Assembly (NCBI GenBank): GCA_013397865.1
Contig: VZTI01004087.1
Location: 372,260 to 436,259 of the forward strand
Length of the DNA stretch: 64,000 nt
Source: Struthidea cinerea
Lineage: Eukaryota; Chordata; Aves; Passeriformes; Corcoracidae
Direction of reading: 5' to 3'
This document shows, piece by piece, positions 49,724-63,522 of the stretch; position 1 is the stretch's first letter, and every line of letters starts with the position of its first letter. Below the pieces are notes generated by a model that made no database searches, was not told the DNA's origin, and was given only the letters and a program-made list of their open reading frames with translations. The position numbers and the translations under genes were made by a program.

Positions 49724-52447
49724 TTTTGGTTTTAAAAATCATATTAATCTGATTTGAATTGAATGCTAGTAACTTCATTGTCAGTATTAGTAACCACAGT
49801 CTGTCAAAGCAAGAAACTGTAGCCACTTTTTTTTAATACTTTGCCCCCAGAAAACGTGGCTAAAACACCATGTGCTGGCAAAAGAAGATGAAATGAATTT
49901 ATTAAATAGAATCCACTGAAGGTTGCATAGAAATTATGACAGGCTAAGAATTTTCAGAGCTACAAGTCTTAGAAGATAGACAAGTTCTCAAGAACAATGT
50001 AATCTATCTCTTCCATTTCTTGCATACATTGCATCTTCTTTCCGTATCTCTTTGTAGCTATTGCTGAAGACAGGGTGCTGGCTTTGGCAGAATTTTAGTT
50101 CCAACCACTTGAAACTGCTTTTATGCTGTCTAGTTAAATAGGGGTTTTTCCTAAGAAAACACCTCCTGGGTCAAGTTAGATAAAAGATGACTAAAAATAT
50201 TGTTGTTTTTTTTTCTTAGTGCTTTATTTCAGCATGAACTCTTACAACTTTGCTAGCTAAAAATTGTTCAGCATTCTGAATTACTTGATTGGTAAAATCA
50301 ATCAATTGATTGACTCCACTCTCATGGATTCTATTTTTTTTTTCTATAACAGAATATGCAAACAAAAAGAATCAGAGTTGAATGGAAATTTTTTGGCACT
50401 TGGTGTACTAGAAACAATGCAGTTCAAAATGAGCAAAAGTTTCTAAGTACCAGATTTGAGTACATTTAAAGTCTGAAAAGAAACAGAAGAGAAAGCAATT
50501 ATTACCATTTTACTTTAAAATATATATTTTTAATTAACTTCTGGCTTAAATTTTGGATTTCTGATTTTGTATTTTTTTTTTTTTTTTGCAGATGAAAAAA
50601 GCTATCTGATTTAAAAGAGCATTTAGTAATTTTTTTTTTTTTTTGGCTACTGAAAAATCCATTATTTCCAGTGGTTGGCCAAAGGTACTAATCATGCGTC
50701 ATATTGTGTGATAAAACAGTGTTAGTTTTATTATCTTTGGTCTTAGCCATCTTTATTAGAAGGAAATCAATTAGAAACTAACTTAGCTATTAACTGCCAT
50801 TTTACTTCTCCAATGCTTGATGCAAGGATTCTTCTTTTTCTACCTGTAGCGATTTCCAGATGACATCTTTTCAGTTTAAATGATTTAAAATCCTGCTTGT
50901 CTTACTAGAAGATTAAAGAAATATCATGCCAAGAGAGACACTGATTACTATAAGGCTAGTAAGTAATATTTTTTTTTTCTTTTCTCTCTGGGGTTATTAG
51001 AAAAAGTCTTGTTTTTAAATTTCTTGCCATGGCACAAAATGTACAAAAGGAAGTAAAATACAAGAAGTCATGAATTATAAAGAAAAACAAACCAGCAGGT
51101 TCACAGTTAATGGTAGACTAATCCTTTATTTTACAGTTGCTGTGGGTTTTTTTTTTTTTTTTTTTTGTGTGGAACCTTTCTACTTACATGGAACAGTAAC
51201 TCTGAATATAACTAACTTAACATAGCTGTGTCCTACTCTGCCCTCAGCACTCAAAGGAAGTTATCAGGAGGTTTTTTGGGTACAACCAAAAGAAAATTAC
51301 TTCTGTAAAGCAATTTTAAAGCCTAGTTGGATTTAGAAAATATGAAATAAAAGTCCATATATAATTCATGCATATTGTAGAAGGTATCTTTAGCTATTTG
51401 TTGCAATAAAATGCCAACTACTTCCTGGGGGAAAAGGATACAGCTCCAGGGTCCTTGTTTGCAATGAATATAAGTGGGTTTCTCTCCTGCTACCATTAAA
51501 AAAACAAGCAAAACAAAACTAAAACCCAACCCGTAGTGTAAAAACATTGCATGCTAAACCAGACAGGTCATTAGATGGTGCAGTCTGGAGTCCATAACTG
51601 CAGAGATCCTGCTGTAAATTATAGATAATCTTGCAATCAAGAGGGAATCAATTTAAAATACTGTCACATATTCATTCATCACTAATGTAACTTAAGTAGT
51701 AGCAGTTCTGTAGAAACACAAAGAAGGATGGCACAGAATATTTGTGGGGATATTTTTTTAACAAAGCGTTTCATAAACACCCTCCTCAGGAGTAAAGTAC
51801 TGGTTGATTAAGTTCTGCAAGACAGTGTGATTACTGTGCTGTTTACAGATCTATCCGGATATCCACAGGTCATTTTGCTGCAAACCTCATTTCTGTCCTT
51901 GAGGATTTCCTATGCTCCAGCAGAAACACTCCAGTATTTTAGAGAGACAATCTTTTCTGATATTATCTCAGAATGCCTTATGGTAATGAAGACAGCAGCT
52001 ATCACAGAGCAAAACTGCTCAGTTCTTATAGTTTTAACCAAATCATATCTGAAAGGGTTTACTGGTTTGCTAATGACATGCAATTAACTTGCAAATGTTG
52101 AATGATACATCCAGGATCAATATCACTGGCAGAATGGATAAATCACAAGACCAGACATTATGAAATGCTAATAAATGCCTAAAAATTTCTAAGCAGTCTT
52201 TTATAACTAATTCCTCAAAGATATAATGCTGTACAGTTATGTGCACTTCTCCTACGCAGACCCAGGCCATGTGGATTACAGATGTGCACATTCGCATTGG
52301 GGAGAGCTTGGACACCGGCCTGCAGACCCTCCTGCAGGGTATGTGGTGCTGTGGCTCTGCCTGTACCCATCCTGCTCCCTGTGACCCTGTAAGATCACAT
52401 CCATCCCCCTGGGGCAGGTCTTCCCATGCCAGATACCGAGGTGTGCA
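49724..52447. other. Unannotated AT-rich DNA with T runs
   Basis: No repeat family or exon recognised up to about 52230. Poly(T) runs lie near 50571, 50630 and 51147. From 52230 to 52447 the GC content rises; this part may belong to the compound repeat on its right. Confidence 0.5.
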
Positions 52448-52570
52448 GGCTGCCTGTCCCACATGAGAGAGCTCTATCTGCCCCAGGAAGGCAGAGGTGG
52501 TGATGCTGATGGGGTGGCTGCTAGCAGTGCCCAGCCTGGTGTGCTGGCAGCTCTTCCTTCCTTCCCCAGG
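52448..52570. repeat. GC-rich interspersed repeat, copy B (family unknown)
   Basis: Aligns with 37023-37150 over its length in the same orientation. It directly adjoins the LTR-like unit at 52580. If that unit is a 5' LTR read on the - strand, this stretch occupies the leader position. A tgg (52575-52577 read on -) could mark a primer-binding site, but I could not match it to a tRNA end. Confidence 0.6.
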
Positions 52571-52579
52571 GTCTGCCAC

Positions 52580-53078
52580 TGAAAACCCAGGAAATATACT
52601 AACCCAAGTAGTTTGTTAGGTTAGAAAGCCAACATTACTTTATTCAGTGCTGAGGTGCATGGGGGAACTCTTCACCTATCATGTACACCAATTATCAAGC
52701 TTTTAACTATTTATACATTTTTGCAAACAAAGGGATTAGTGGTCATTGGCTACTGGTTGCATAGTTCTCTTCTTAATTAGTATTCTATCTTCTGTAGGTT
52801 AATGATTCTCTCACTTCTTATCCTAATTAGTCCACATGCCCAATTTCTCTCTTCTTTTGGGTCAGTGGGTTTCTTGGGTCGGTGGTCTGTGGCTCAGCGG
52901 TCAGAGATCCCCCTCTCAGGATTACCTTTTAACCATCTGGAGCTGATTTCAGCACAGTTGCTGAGTGGGTTTTATTAATTTCTTCCTTATCTTGGGAGTC
53001 CTGCCAGATGTCCTTGTGGCCCATAAATTCTTCCATTATCAGTGGTACATCCTTTTTCCCAAGGTATTTTAACTTCCT
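52580..53078 (-). mobile_element. Probable LTR (unnamed family)
   Basis: Read on the - strand the block has a TATA-like GTATAAATA (52708-52716) followed about 70 bp later by AATAAA (52639-52644) and ends ...GGGTTTTCA near 52580. This is the U3-R-U5 arrangement of an LTR. The upstream border is guessed from a purine-rich ctgggggaggaag stretch next to 53078. No target-site duplication was found. The text resembles a passerine LTR I have a general memory of, but the name is not sure. Confidence 0.6.
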
Positions 53079-53223
53079 CCCCCAGGTCTGAGGTCACTGA
53101 AGCACATCAAGCCCTGAACTTTGATTTGCCATGGACATCACTTGCAGCTTGCTTGTTAGCTGCTGTCTGTTTCACAGATTAAATCTCTATTTCTTGGAAG
53201 ATATTTATCAAATAAAATATGCT
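53079..53223. other. Short AT-rich spacer between LTR and CpG-rich block
   Basis: No feature recognised; contains an AATAAA on the + strand near 53211-53216 just before the CpG-rich block. Confidence 0.45.
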
Positions 53224-53523
53224 TTTATGCCACGCTGCCTCCCCCTGAGGGCTCGGCCTGTGGCTAGTGGGGTTCGTTGCCCGCACAGTACGGGGTGCCC
53301 TGTTTGGGGAACTGCGTGCCTCAGTTTCCCCGGCCGGCGGCTGTCCGCCCCAAGCAGTTCACAAACCGCAGTGAGGACAGAGGCTCTGTGACATGGCACA
53401 CCAGGTGTGGATGTTGCTATGGTCCAGAGCTGTCTTTTGATTCGTCCTCTGGGATAGAGTCGGACGAGGGGAAGTCGACCCACTCCGGCCCCCTTGCTCC
53501 GAACATGGGCTGAATCACAGCAA
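53224..53523. other. CpG-rich block, unclassified
   Basis: About 300 bp with dense CpG (for example ccccggccggcggctgtccgcccc near 53328-53351) in AT-rich surroundings. Overlapping frames run both ways; the longest are 91 codons on - and 78 on +. A 41-codon - strand frame (53417-53542) ends with an acidic Ser/Asp/Glu/Pro-rich tail and stop, and a weak splice acceptor (tag at its upstream edge after a T-rich stretch) precedes it. It could be part of a retroelement, the last exon of an unrecognised gene, or a GC-rich 3' UTR fragment. I do not recognise the protein. Confidence 0.4.
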
Positions 53524-53542
53524 CACTTTTACTGTACATCTT

Positions 53543-56500
53543 CTATGGGTGAACTTGTATAAAAAGAATATTTTGAAAACAGTTTTAAAAGTTTTTGATT
53601 TTTGGTCAATGTGGTAGAAACTAGACTGCTTTATGCTGATATGACAGCCAGATAAAGCTAAAATGACAGCCATCTTTACTGTTATATCTAGGAGATGTAG
53701 GCTTTCATATTTTCCGTTCTGGACTGGGACAATTAGAATCTTAATCGTTCAGGAATATGCTAATAATCACATCTTACCTTAATAAAATGAGAACTGCACA
53801 AATGATTTATTAGTCGGTCTTGATTGCGCTGAAGATTGTACAAGTCAGGAAGCTCTGGATAATTGCAAATCAGTACTATGAGAACTACTGTGATGCAAGC
53901 CAATTTTAGGGTTGGAAAGATGATATTTCCCTAATTACAGGTCTGGTGTCAGGACACAACATGAGGCCATGTTCAGATTTGGTTTAAGCAGCAGTTCCTA
54001 CAAAGGAGCTGGTGTTGACACTCTGGCCCTGAGCACAGCTGAACTCGGATTCAGTATAATGAGTTGATACGTACAGATAAGGGCTGGAATAAAAAAAACC
54101 AAAACAGTTACTGAGCTATGTTTGCAATCTGTTCACAAGGATCATCTGGCTATGCTCAAGTCTCAGACGTGTAGAAGTTCCTAAGACAGACTATAGTTGG
54201 GCTCAAGTTTTACTCTGATTAGGAGTAGAAGCATACCCAACATAAATTTTGCTTGCATCACTCCATCAGTTTTGAAGTCTGCTGGAACAGTTGCCTACTC
54301 TAGTTACGTCTGATTCTTCTGACATTTCTTCTGACTCCTCTGACCATGGCATGGCATATTTTGGATATGAAATGTCATTATTCTCAGTAGATAAGCTGGT
54401 AGTTTGCCTTCTGGAATTCCCTGTTATAATGCTGTGATTTGTAAATTGTCCTTCCTACCACTTTTGCACCGTCGTGGATCAGTCAGTACACACAATCTCA
54501 GCAGACTTTTGCAATAGGAATTGTCATACCAAATTGAGACTCAAATCAGGGAAAAATAGTTTATCTGTAAACTTATTATAACTAATAGAAGAAAAATGCA
54601 GTGATGTACAACCAGTATTGTTATAGGAGAGTACACTGACAAGTTTAATTGCGCTACTTCCAGTATCTATTGATACAGTTTCAATATAACTGCATAAGCT
54701 GTGGAGTAGTAAACAAGGTTCAGAAAAGAGTTATATTTCTCCTACTTAGTGTTTCTGCAACACAAGTTCAATTTTTGCCTTAGTAAACAATTTATAGTAA
54801 TAGGGAGTCCACTTGGGATAATGCAGATTTTATCTTTGCTTGCCAAAAAAACCCACAATAATGAACCCTGCTTTCACACTCCCAATTTAGTAAGAAAAAT
54901 AAATAAAAAGAAATTGCAATTGCTAAAAATCATTTACTCAGCAAGTGTTAATGTTAGTGTCCTGAGTGACAAAGGTCTTGTGAATAGTTCATTACAATAT
55001 TAGCATATCAGAGTAGCTTCTTTTTCCAGAGAGATACCTTGCCAAGCATCTTAGGCCTTTGATTTAAATTTGGCTCTGCACAGTGGTACCTTACTCATTT
55101 GTTTTGACTAGACTTAATGAAGAGAAAAAAACAGCTTATTTCAAAATTTTAATTCTGTACTATTTTACTGTACAAGCAGAAAGGGGAAAATACACCTCAA
55201 TCTCTAAACACAGCTGTTTCTTCAATCTTATTTTATTCATCAAATATTGAGCTTGTATTATATATAATATGTTATGAGATGATGGAAGTTTCTTTGTCAG
55301 CAGCAATTTCATGGCTTTATATACTTTTTTTTTTGATCAAAACTGCATGAAAATCATGTTGATGGAATCATTTTCAAGATGCTCCAAAATGACAATGAAT
55401 AAATCTATTAAATGTAAGGAAATGGATCCTGAGACTTCAAAACAGGAACCATTCCTTCATGGTGATGCCTGATAATCTCTGTATTTAACAATCCGTCAAG
55501 CTTTCTACTATGAACACTCTGATTTTTTTCCTATTTATATTTAACATCTCAGACTATATAAGGTAAATTCCATTGGTTTATGGATGGAATATAACAATGG
55601 CTGTCAGCACAGATAAATACTTGGTTCATCAAAATCAAAATGTATTCATGTTTGTTTTTCAATTTAGAAGCAACACAGATGACAAAAGTCTAGCTCAAAT
55701 AGTTGGTACATTCTGAATTCTCTTACCCACACAAAAAATAGAATCAAATAATAGTTTTAGGAGTATATCTCTGCTGGAAAAGTTTTAAGTCCTAGCAGCA
55801 CATATTTGTTAGAAAAACAACCATTGACATGAGATATGAATCTTCAAAAGTATTTTCTTTGAGATTCCAGAGTTCTGTTTCACATAAAATATTTTTTGGT
55901 GTATAGTTAGAAAGATTCAATAAAAAGAGAGGAAATCAGTGCTCTCAGTGACCAGCATGTATCACAGTACTGCATTTGCACTGGAAAAATTAACAAAAAA
56001 ACAAAAATACCCCACAAAGATAATAGCTGTGTTGAATAAATTAGGCTGGTGAGAACTACTTGTGACTGAGAGAAGAAATCATCAGTCTGCCATTAATAAA
56101 GGGCAGGGGCCAGGGAAAAGTAAGAAAGGTAGGAAAGGTAAAATACAGAGCCATGCTTCTCTTTTTCTTTGTCTTATTTCAGGCCATCCTGAAATAAGTT
56201 TTTCTCTTGAGGTTGCTGCTGGAATGCTTCATTTCCATTTTTGCCTAAAAATATTGAAAAGAGGATTTGGAGTCTGATCTCTCACTATTCAGGGAAACAA
56301 AAACACCCATGAGATTATGGATTTCTCTAAGTTTTTGTGGTAAGTTTCAAAATGTCTTTTTTTCTAATGAAGAAAAGTATATTTCATGTTTAAAACATCT
56401 GAAGATTTAAGCCATTTCCTGATCATTTGAAGTTCAGTGATCTGTAGCAGGCTAAAAAGCTTTAGTGAATGGTGGGACATGAAAGTATGGGAAATGGGGG

Positions 56501-58104
56501 AGGGAATCATCTTGCAAAAAGTGTTTTCTCTGCACCTGCCTAAGTAGCTAGCTATGAAGATTAGAAGGGGTTGCAATTCTTGCAGCTGTGTTTGCTCTGT
56601 GGTGAAAAGGGACAAACAAGAAAATGAGACTTAATCCTGTCTAAAGGAAATAAAAAGGTCTAAAAAAACTATTTTTAAAAATTGTATCAATAAACAAGTG
56701 ACCAAAACACAGCTAGAAGTAATTATTGGCCAGTGATATGCTGATCAGACTAAATGATTTACCATTCCATCTTTAGAAAAAAATTGTACCTGAAAGAGGA
56801 ACAAATCTTTAGTACTCCACAAAACAATTGTATCATTTTTGCTGTGGAAAGTTCTGAAAATGTATTTTTTTCTAAACAATTATTATTTATATTATTACTA
56901 TGAAGTATGGGAGGATCAGATATTTAGATCATCTACAAGCAGGTATCCAAAACAGCTTTAGAAACACCCCAGCATGATCCTGGGAAATAAAGTTTGAGCC
57001 ATAGTGGTGATTGGAAAATTCTATTTCAACTTTTTGTAAATATATAGTACTATTTTTTTTTTTATTCCAAAGAATGAAAATTAAAAGCAAAAGTCTTGTT
57101 TGTTTTGTGTGGGTTTTTAAAATTGAAAACCTATTTTTAATTTAAAAGAAAGAAAAGAAAGAAAAGTATGTATAAAAGAAAGAAAAGTATGTATAACAAA
57201 AATACTATGAATATAATGGGAATGTAAATTCACATTTCATTTTTCACCTAAACTTTCATTTCCTTATGTATATTAACATCTCCTTCCTTAATGCTATGCA
57301 TTCTAAATGCTCCCATTGGAAATAAGGTATATATATTCCGTAACATGTATAAATCTCTGAAGAGCCAAAAATGTAGTACAAGACAATCAATTAATTGTTA
57401 TATCTGAAAGAAGGTGAAATGAAAACAATGTCTGAATAATAAATATATATTTTTTTAATTATTTTAATTTGCTTATGTTCTAAGTGGCAGCTGAGAATTC
57501 AAGACGTAGATAGGATCTCATCTTTTTTTCTATTATGGCTTCAAGCTTTCTGTAAATCTTCCTTTCTTCAGACAAAGCATTCCTAGATCAGGTCATTTCA
57601 CTTGTTTCTTTGCATCAAATCAGGAGCATATATAATGTGAGAACATTTAACTTGCAAGTGAAGCCTTTAACATTTAAACAATTCTATTGATATTAGATAA
57701 CTTTAATTTATAATATAAATCTGTATAATTATCTGATATATCTTTGAATTCTTCAAAAGTTTTTAACTTTGTAGCTTGTGTTTAGGCAATACTAAGAGGC
57801 AGGCCATGGACCATGCTTGATAGTCTGTATTCCTTCAGCTGCCTGAAATCGAAACCCAGGACAATTTGCCGGCAGAGATGTGGGCCATTCTGTGTTCAGT
57901 AAGCATTGATACTTGGTACTGAGCTTGGATACATTTAATTTATTTTGTATGTAGGTGTGAATAATCAAACTCATACATATCTACATATAAAAAAATAACC
58001 TGCTATGTGGCCACCTGAAATGGAAGACCTCTCACAGTGATTTACCCTGCATCTGAGCATCACAGCATCTTTAATATACCCTTTCCCAGCGTCATACAGT
58101 TGGA
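53543..58104. other. Unannotated AT-rich DNA
   Basis: No repeat family or exon recognised apart from the short tandem repeat at 57153-57194. Frames are under 90 codons without motifs. Confidence 0.5.
57153..57194. repeat. 21-bp perfect tandem duplication
   Basis: The unit aaaagaaagaaaagtatgtat (21 bases, one letter beyond quoting comfort in context) occurs twice back to back at 57153-57173 and 57174-57194, in a purine-rich stretch. Probably replication slippage. Confidence 0.9.
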
Positions 58105-58138
58105 AATAATACCTCCATATCCATATGGAGGTATTATT
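58105..58138. repeat. 34-bp perfect hairpin (16-bp arms, 2-base loop)
   Basis: Left arm aataatacctccatat (58105-58120), loop cc, right arm atatggaggtattatt (58123-58138). The following bases (attattaacccatgtctacaa...) have a faint resemblance to MIR-type ancient SINE tails, but not enough to call one. Confidence 0.9.
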
Positions 58139-61100
58139 AACCCATGTCTACAAACAGGATATAGAGAAATTCTGATTGTGAATTTATCTGCTACAGGTAT
58201 CACATGCTTGGTCTATAAACCCAAGTACTGATACCTCTTTTTTTTCTGCAGTGTGGATAGAGAAGCATCAGTGTCTGTCACTGTCTGTTTATCCCAGAAT
58301 TTAACCATGAAAGAAATATGAAATCTGAGCAAGTTATTCCATATACTAAACACTCTTCGAACAGGAGCACTTGGAAGCATTTAAAATGTATATGAACAGC
58401 TCTACGCACAATACATGTGAACATTTAAACTTTATTAAATTAAATTTATAGGCTAAGCAGTTCTAGATTTGATGATATTATTAATACGTATACATATGTA
58501 TGCTCCTGATTATCATTCCCTTTTAGATACAGAGGGGCAATATGAGAAGCACCTATTTTGCTAAACAAAAAGAGAATATAGGAGAAAATAATATTTTTCA
58601 CTTAATCACGAACAAAAAAAATCCAAAATAAAGCAACTGCAAAGTCATCAGCTGCAATTTTCAGCTTTTCAGGATGTTACTATTTGCCAGATTTTTGAAA
58701 GGCCTCAGTTCAGTAGCTGTTATGTTTTATTCTAAGTTTGGCCATAAGCATTGCAGTGGGAGTGACAATATGCTGAGCTCTATTGAAATCTTGTTGATGC
58801 AGAACAATTGAATGAAAAATTTTGTTCCTGAGCCCTGTAGAATAACAAAATCCACATCACCAAGCTCATGGTTATAGTTTATAGAACCTGGGTCTGCTCT
58901 GGTTCAAAAGTGTATATCATTCTGGTTATAAGGAAGCATTTAACCATATTATTCATCTCAGATATAACCTGGAGGGGAAAATAAATCCCTGAGGTCAACT
59001 TTTTTATATTAACCAGATGTTGATATAAAGCATTAAAATACTAAGTGCAAATTCTGGAATGTTTCTAGTTAAAAGTTTAGGATTTTGGTTATGTTATGCT
59101 ATTTTCGTATTTAGTTTTTGGGGTTTTTTTCAGTTTATAAAAAGAAGAGGACAGAAAGAAGGAAAAACTTAAGCCAAACACCAGATAAGAAACTAAGCTA
59201 TTTAAATAAGATTAGGGATGATGTCTTAAAAGCAGAAAAGATTTCTTAAGTAACTGTATTCTCATTTTAGAAATGTTAGAATTTTTCCAAATTTTTCTGT
59301 GTTTGAATTTTCATAGCATTAAGGATAAAGCATTTAATGCTTGTGTAGCCCACAACAGAAATGCTCCTTAACGCTTTTCCTCACATAAATTTTCTTCTCA
59401 TACTGTCAGCCTAATCAGCAGCCATTGTAATTAATTTCTCCTTCATCTGTGTTTAATCGGTGCCTTCACACCTTGAATATGAATGTGCTTCTGAACTCCT
59501 TCCTTTTTACATCCTTCCCCTTAATGTCAAAGCACAGACAAGGACAACATAGATAATAAAGACCTATATGATAGAGATGATATGACTATAGGACGGATGT
59601 GAAAGAGATACAAAAATCTTGACAAGCTTAATGAAAATGATTAAGAAACCATCACTTCACTCTTTTCCTCATGATAAACTCAGAGACATCTAGTAAAGTT
59701 AGGTCATGAGTTCAGAGCAAGCAGAAGGGATTTTTGTTTCATTAAATGTGAAATTCATTGCCACAGGATCCAGTGGATGCTAACTTTGTATTTTTTTCCA
59801 TTTTTTGGCAAAAGGCTATTGTCTTACTTTAAAAAGATAGTGAGTAGATCAAATGGAACTTGAAGAGAAAAGTACAGGTTGCACTTTCCTCTGCTGAGCA
59901 GGATCAGGACCAGGTGATGGGGGAGAAGACAATGGCCTTTTAAACATCAGAATCCAGCAGTAAGGTAGAGATAATTACTATCAAACTACAGAAGGAACTG
60001 TAATTTTATGGGATTGAGACAATCCCAGAGAACAATGGCAAGAATACCAGAAATCTTTGTTAACTTGAATATATTGTATATAAGTATGGCAAACCATAAC
60101 AACCTAGAAGCAGTGTAATACCTCATATTCTTGATTAAGACAAAGGTTGTTGAGTCATTTGAATTGAACAAACCATTGACCGGTTGCTGGTCAGTGAAGA
60201 GCAAAAAGATTGAATTGTTTCTATTCTGACCTTCTAAAGGTGGAAATCTAAAACAAAAAGGAAGAAGGGGAAACTCTTCACATAATTTATACAACATCAT
60301 GTTTTGTTGTTTTATTTGTAGGAATTGTACTTTGATACATATGTGTTGTCCTTTTTATACATGAGGCTATGTGTGCCCACCACTAAAACCAGGAAGCCAG
60401 CTTCAGGGAATGCAAGTCATAATTCCATAAACACTGCATGGGAATTAATTTTGGGGTTTACACATTTTTGGGAATCAGACAAACCAGGGGATTTGTGTGG
60501 TTCTCCCTATATCAGCAGAGCAGAGACTAAGATTTTTTGCAACACCCCCAGATCAATCAATTTATGTGAACCCTAACTTTGGAAATTACCTTACACCTTT
60601 ATACTTGTCCCCTCATGGTTAAAGGGTAAACTGCCTTCGAAATGGAGGGCCCATTGTCTACTAATAAAGGGAAAATCTGAGGCTGTGGAATGCCCCCAGC
60701 TCCCACACCAAGTAGGACTAAACAATATGTATTTTGCATATTATGATAACAGGATTTCACAGTCAGGATACACATAACACATCACACCCAGAAGCAATGT
60801 CTTGCTAAATTCTGGTATAGCAAGGCTGGTATACCTGGGATGATCTAGGAAGGTATGCTATTACCAGGGTTGTATAGAATTCCAAAATCAATAACTAATA
60901 GGCTCCTTGTCAGTCTTTCCCTTTTGACCCCATTAAGACAAACAGATTATTAAGAAGCATAGAATTATCCAGGAGAGCAGGGACATTACCTACAAATTCT
61001 TCCAACTACATGTGGATGTGGTCCAGACAGAACCCTATTTTAAAGCCTTTGAAGTACATGAACACCCCCTCAACAAACCCATTCACACTTGTCCATGCAA

Positions 61101-63522
61101 GTCCAACAAGTATTAAAATGGCTTTAAAAATTTGGTTGGCACTAGATAACCAGCCTACCTATTGCACTGTGAAATACTCCTCCAGGCTCCTGGTATCTAG
61201 GCTGCTTGAAATTTTTCTGGGCTTCCATCAATACTTGTAGCAAATGTGTCTGGTTTAGTTAGAGATTATGGCTGCTTTATTGACATGAACTTGTGGACGT
61301 ACTATTTATTAAAATGTAGACACACATTATTAAAGAGAAAGATAAAAGAAATTAAGCAAATATTCACCAATCTCCTCAAAAGAAAAAAAGCTGGTACAAT
61401 GAAAACATTTTCTACATGCTTCCTTATTGATTGTCATGTATGCTTTGCAATGTACAAAACTGACTATTCTTTAAATCCAATCTACCTCATAATTTACATT
61501 TTAACATGACCATTCAAATGATATATTAGGGGTGAAAAAAAATTTGCAAATGTATTTCACAGCTCTGTTTTTCTGTTCAAGATGAACAGAAAATAAGCCA
61601 ACAAAGCATTTTTGCTGTGATTACTTCACAGCTGCATACTACACTTGTAAGTCCTCTGTTACATCAGAATGACAACCTCCTGAAAATTCTGTTATGTTGC
61701 ATTAAAAAACATTTCAATGCAGTCATTCTGTGGTTAAGTAGGATTTGGGAAATATTACATCTAATGTTAGAAAAGAATTTTCTGGTCCATACTGGCTCAT
61801 ATTGGAATATCTGCCCCACAGTAAAAATCTGAGATGTCTTGATTTTCTCTGCATCAGGAATCCAGTGTATGAAAATGTGACTACTTTTATCTACTGTTGA
61901 AAGAAGCCTGAAATGGAAAAGGATAAGTGGCACATATTAACTGCCATGCATTAAAAGGGATGTACACTGCTGTAGAACCTATAAGTAGGATGCAAAATAC
62001 TGTGAAATCTCTGCCTTCCTGCTTTAGGCTGTTGATTAGACAATAAAGAATTTTCTTATTCTATTGATAGATTTATTTCATTTGATTAACAATAATGTAA
62101 TGAAAATAACTCATTCTATTCAATTCTTTCAATAATATCAAAGTAAAATTAGAATAGTGAGAGAATGTATATTGTGTTAATTTTCAAATATGCTTACAAA
62201 AAGAAAGAGAAATCTATTCAGATCAAGACAAAGGAATATGCTAAGAATATTTAATTGAAATCTGGATATCTCAGTGTAAGTATTCTCGAGTAATATGTCT
62301 TGCTTTTTATGCTATACAAGCAGAAAAGTCCAGTGCTATGGTTGATGCTTCCAATTTAGGAATTCTAAGTGTAGACTGACAAACCACCTTGTCAGTTTTG
62401 CTAATGCACTAAATGGGGCCAGGTTTTCACCATTTAGACTTCCCTTGAAAAGAAGCCCTCTGGAATTTAGAAGGAGCTACTACCTAAGCCATGCAAGCAA
62501 TTCTGATACGGACCAGTAATAATGGAGTGTACTTATTATCTGGTAGTTATGTAAATTTAATAACTCTGTACACAACACATGCATATCTAGACCACCATTA
62601 GAAAATAATTGTTAGACAAAGACTACACAACAGTGAACCTCACACCATATCTGAAGAGAGTTGTACATTCTTAGAATCATATAGACCTCAGCACAACTGA
62701 ATGCTGAATGAATAAGACAACTGTCTTTGTAAACCCTAAACCAGACATAATTTTAAAAAAATCTGTGGTCTAAAGTTGTCTTGAGACATCCCAGAAATAT
62801 TTCTTGATACATTTTTAGATCTCTGGATCTGAGCATGTTTTTATTAGATTTTGAATCTAATATTTTTTAAGCTACTTAAATGCAGAAACATAATGAGGAA
62901 AGGATGAGTTCTTTGTTTATTTGAGTTTTTTTTGTTTTGTGACATTCATTAAAAAATTCAAATGAGTCTTCCCCAAGGACAGTCTGGGTAGCTAATTAAC
63001 CTCTGTAGAGCATACTTATTTGTTACAGAAGATTCCGATATTTCAAAAATGAGTGCATCTTTTATCTTATCCTGAATCATGTCTTTGTTTCAAAGAATGT
63101 GCTTCCCTGCTTGTCTGGCTTTCAGAAGATGTACTTCCACTTTCCCTTCCTAGTAGTTGCTTGGCAAGGGTGACCATCAAAAGTTACAGTTGAGTGTCCT
63201 ACTACAGTTTAATTATTGCAGAAAACTCATGAGAAAGAACAGCCTCTAGGGGAATACCACATGCACAGCTCAATAATCCTAATCAATCTAATTAAATTTC
63301 TGTGAAATAAGCATTTTTTAAAAGATTTCCAGAGGTCCGGTAAGTTTGCCTTATTGTTTAGTGTTGCAGGCACTATCTTTAATCAGGGAATGTTTCTCAA
63401 ATGTTGCAATGAATAATGCATTAGATTTGAATGGAAAAGTCCTTGCACAGAGCCACTGCAATGGCATAGGAGAGAATACTTTCATTTTGAGAGCAGACTT
63501 GTGGATGTGATCTGATGCCTTG
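58139..63522. other. Unannotated AT-rich DNA
   Basis: About 5.4 kb with no recognised repeat family or exon. Two + strand frames at 61010-61240 and 61246-61509 (76 and 87 codons) lie close together but show no motif or splice context. Confidence 0.5.

Noticed and set aside
50571..50595. Poly(T) tract followed by gcag, as a splice acceptor
   Set aside because: No open frame or exon-like sequence follows, and similar T runs are frequent nearby.
58060..58230. Ancient MIR-like SINE around the 34-bp hairpin
   Set aside because: Resemblance is limited to a few phrases and needs a profile search; not enough to annotate.
61010..61509. Two neighbouring + strand frames that might be exons of one gene
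   Set aside because: No motifs, no convincing acceptor or donor sites, and codon content matches the AT-rich background.
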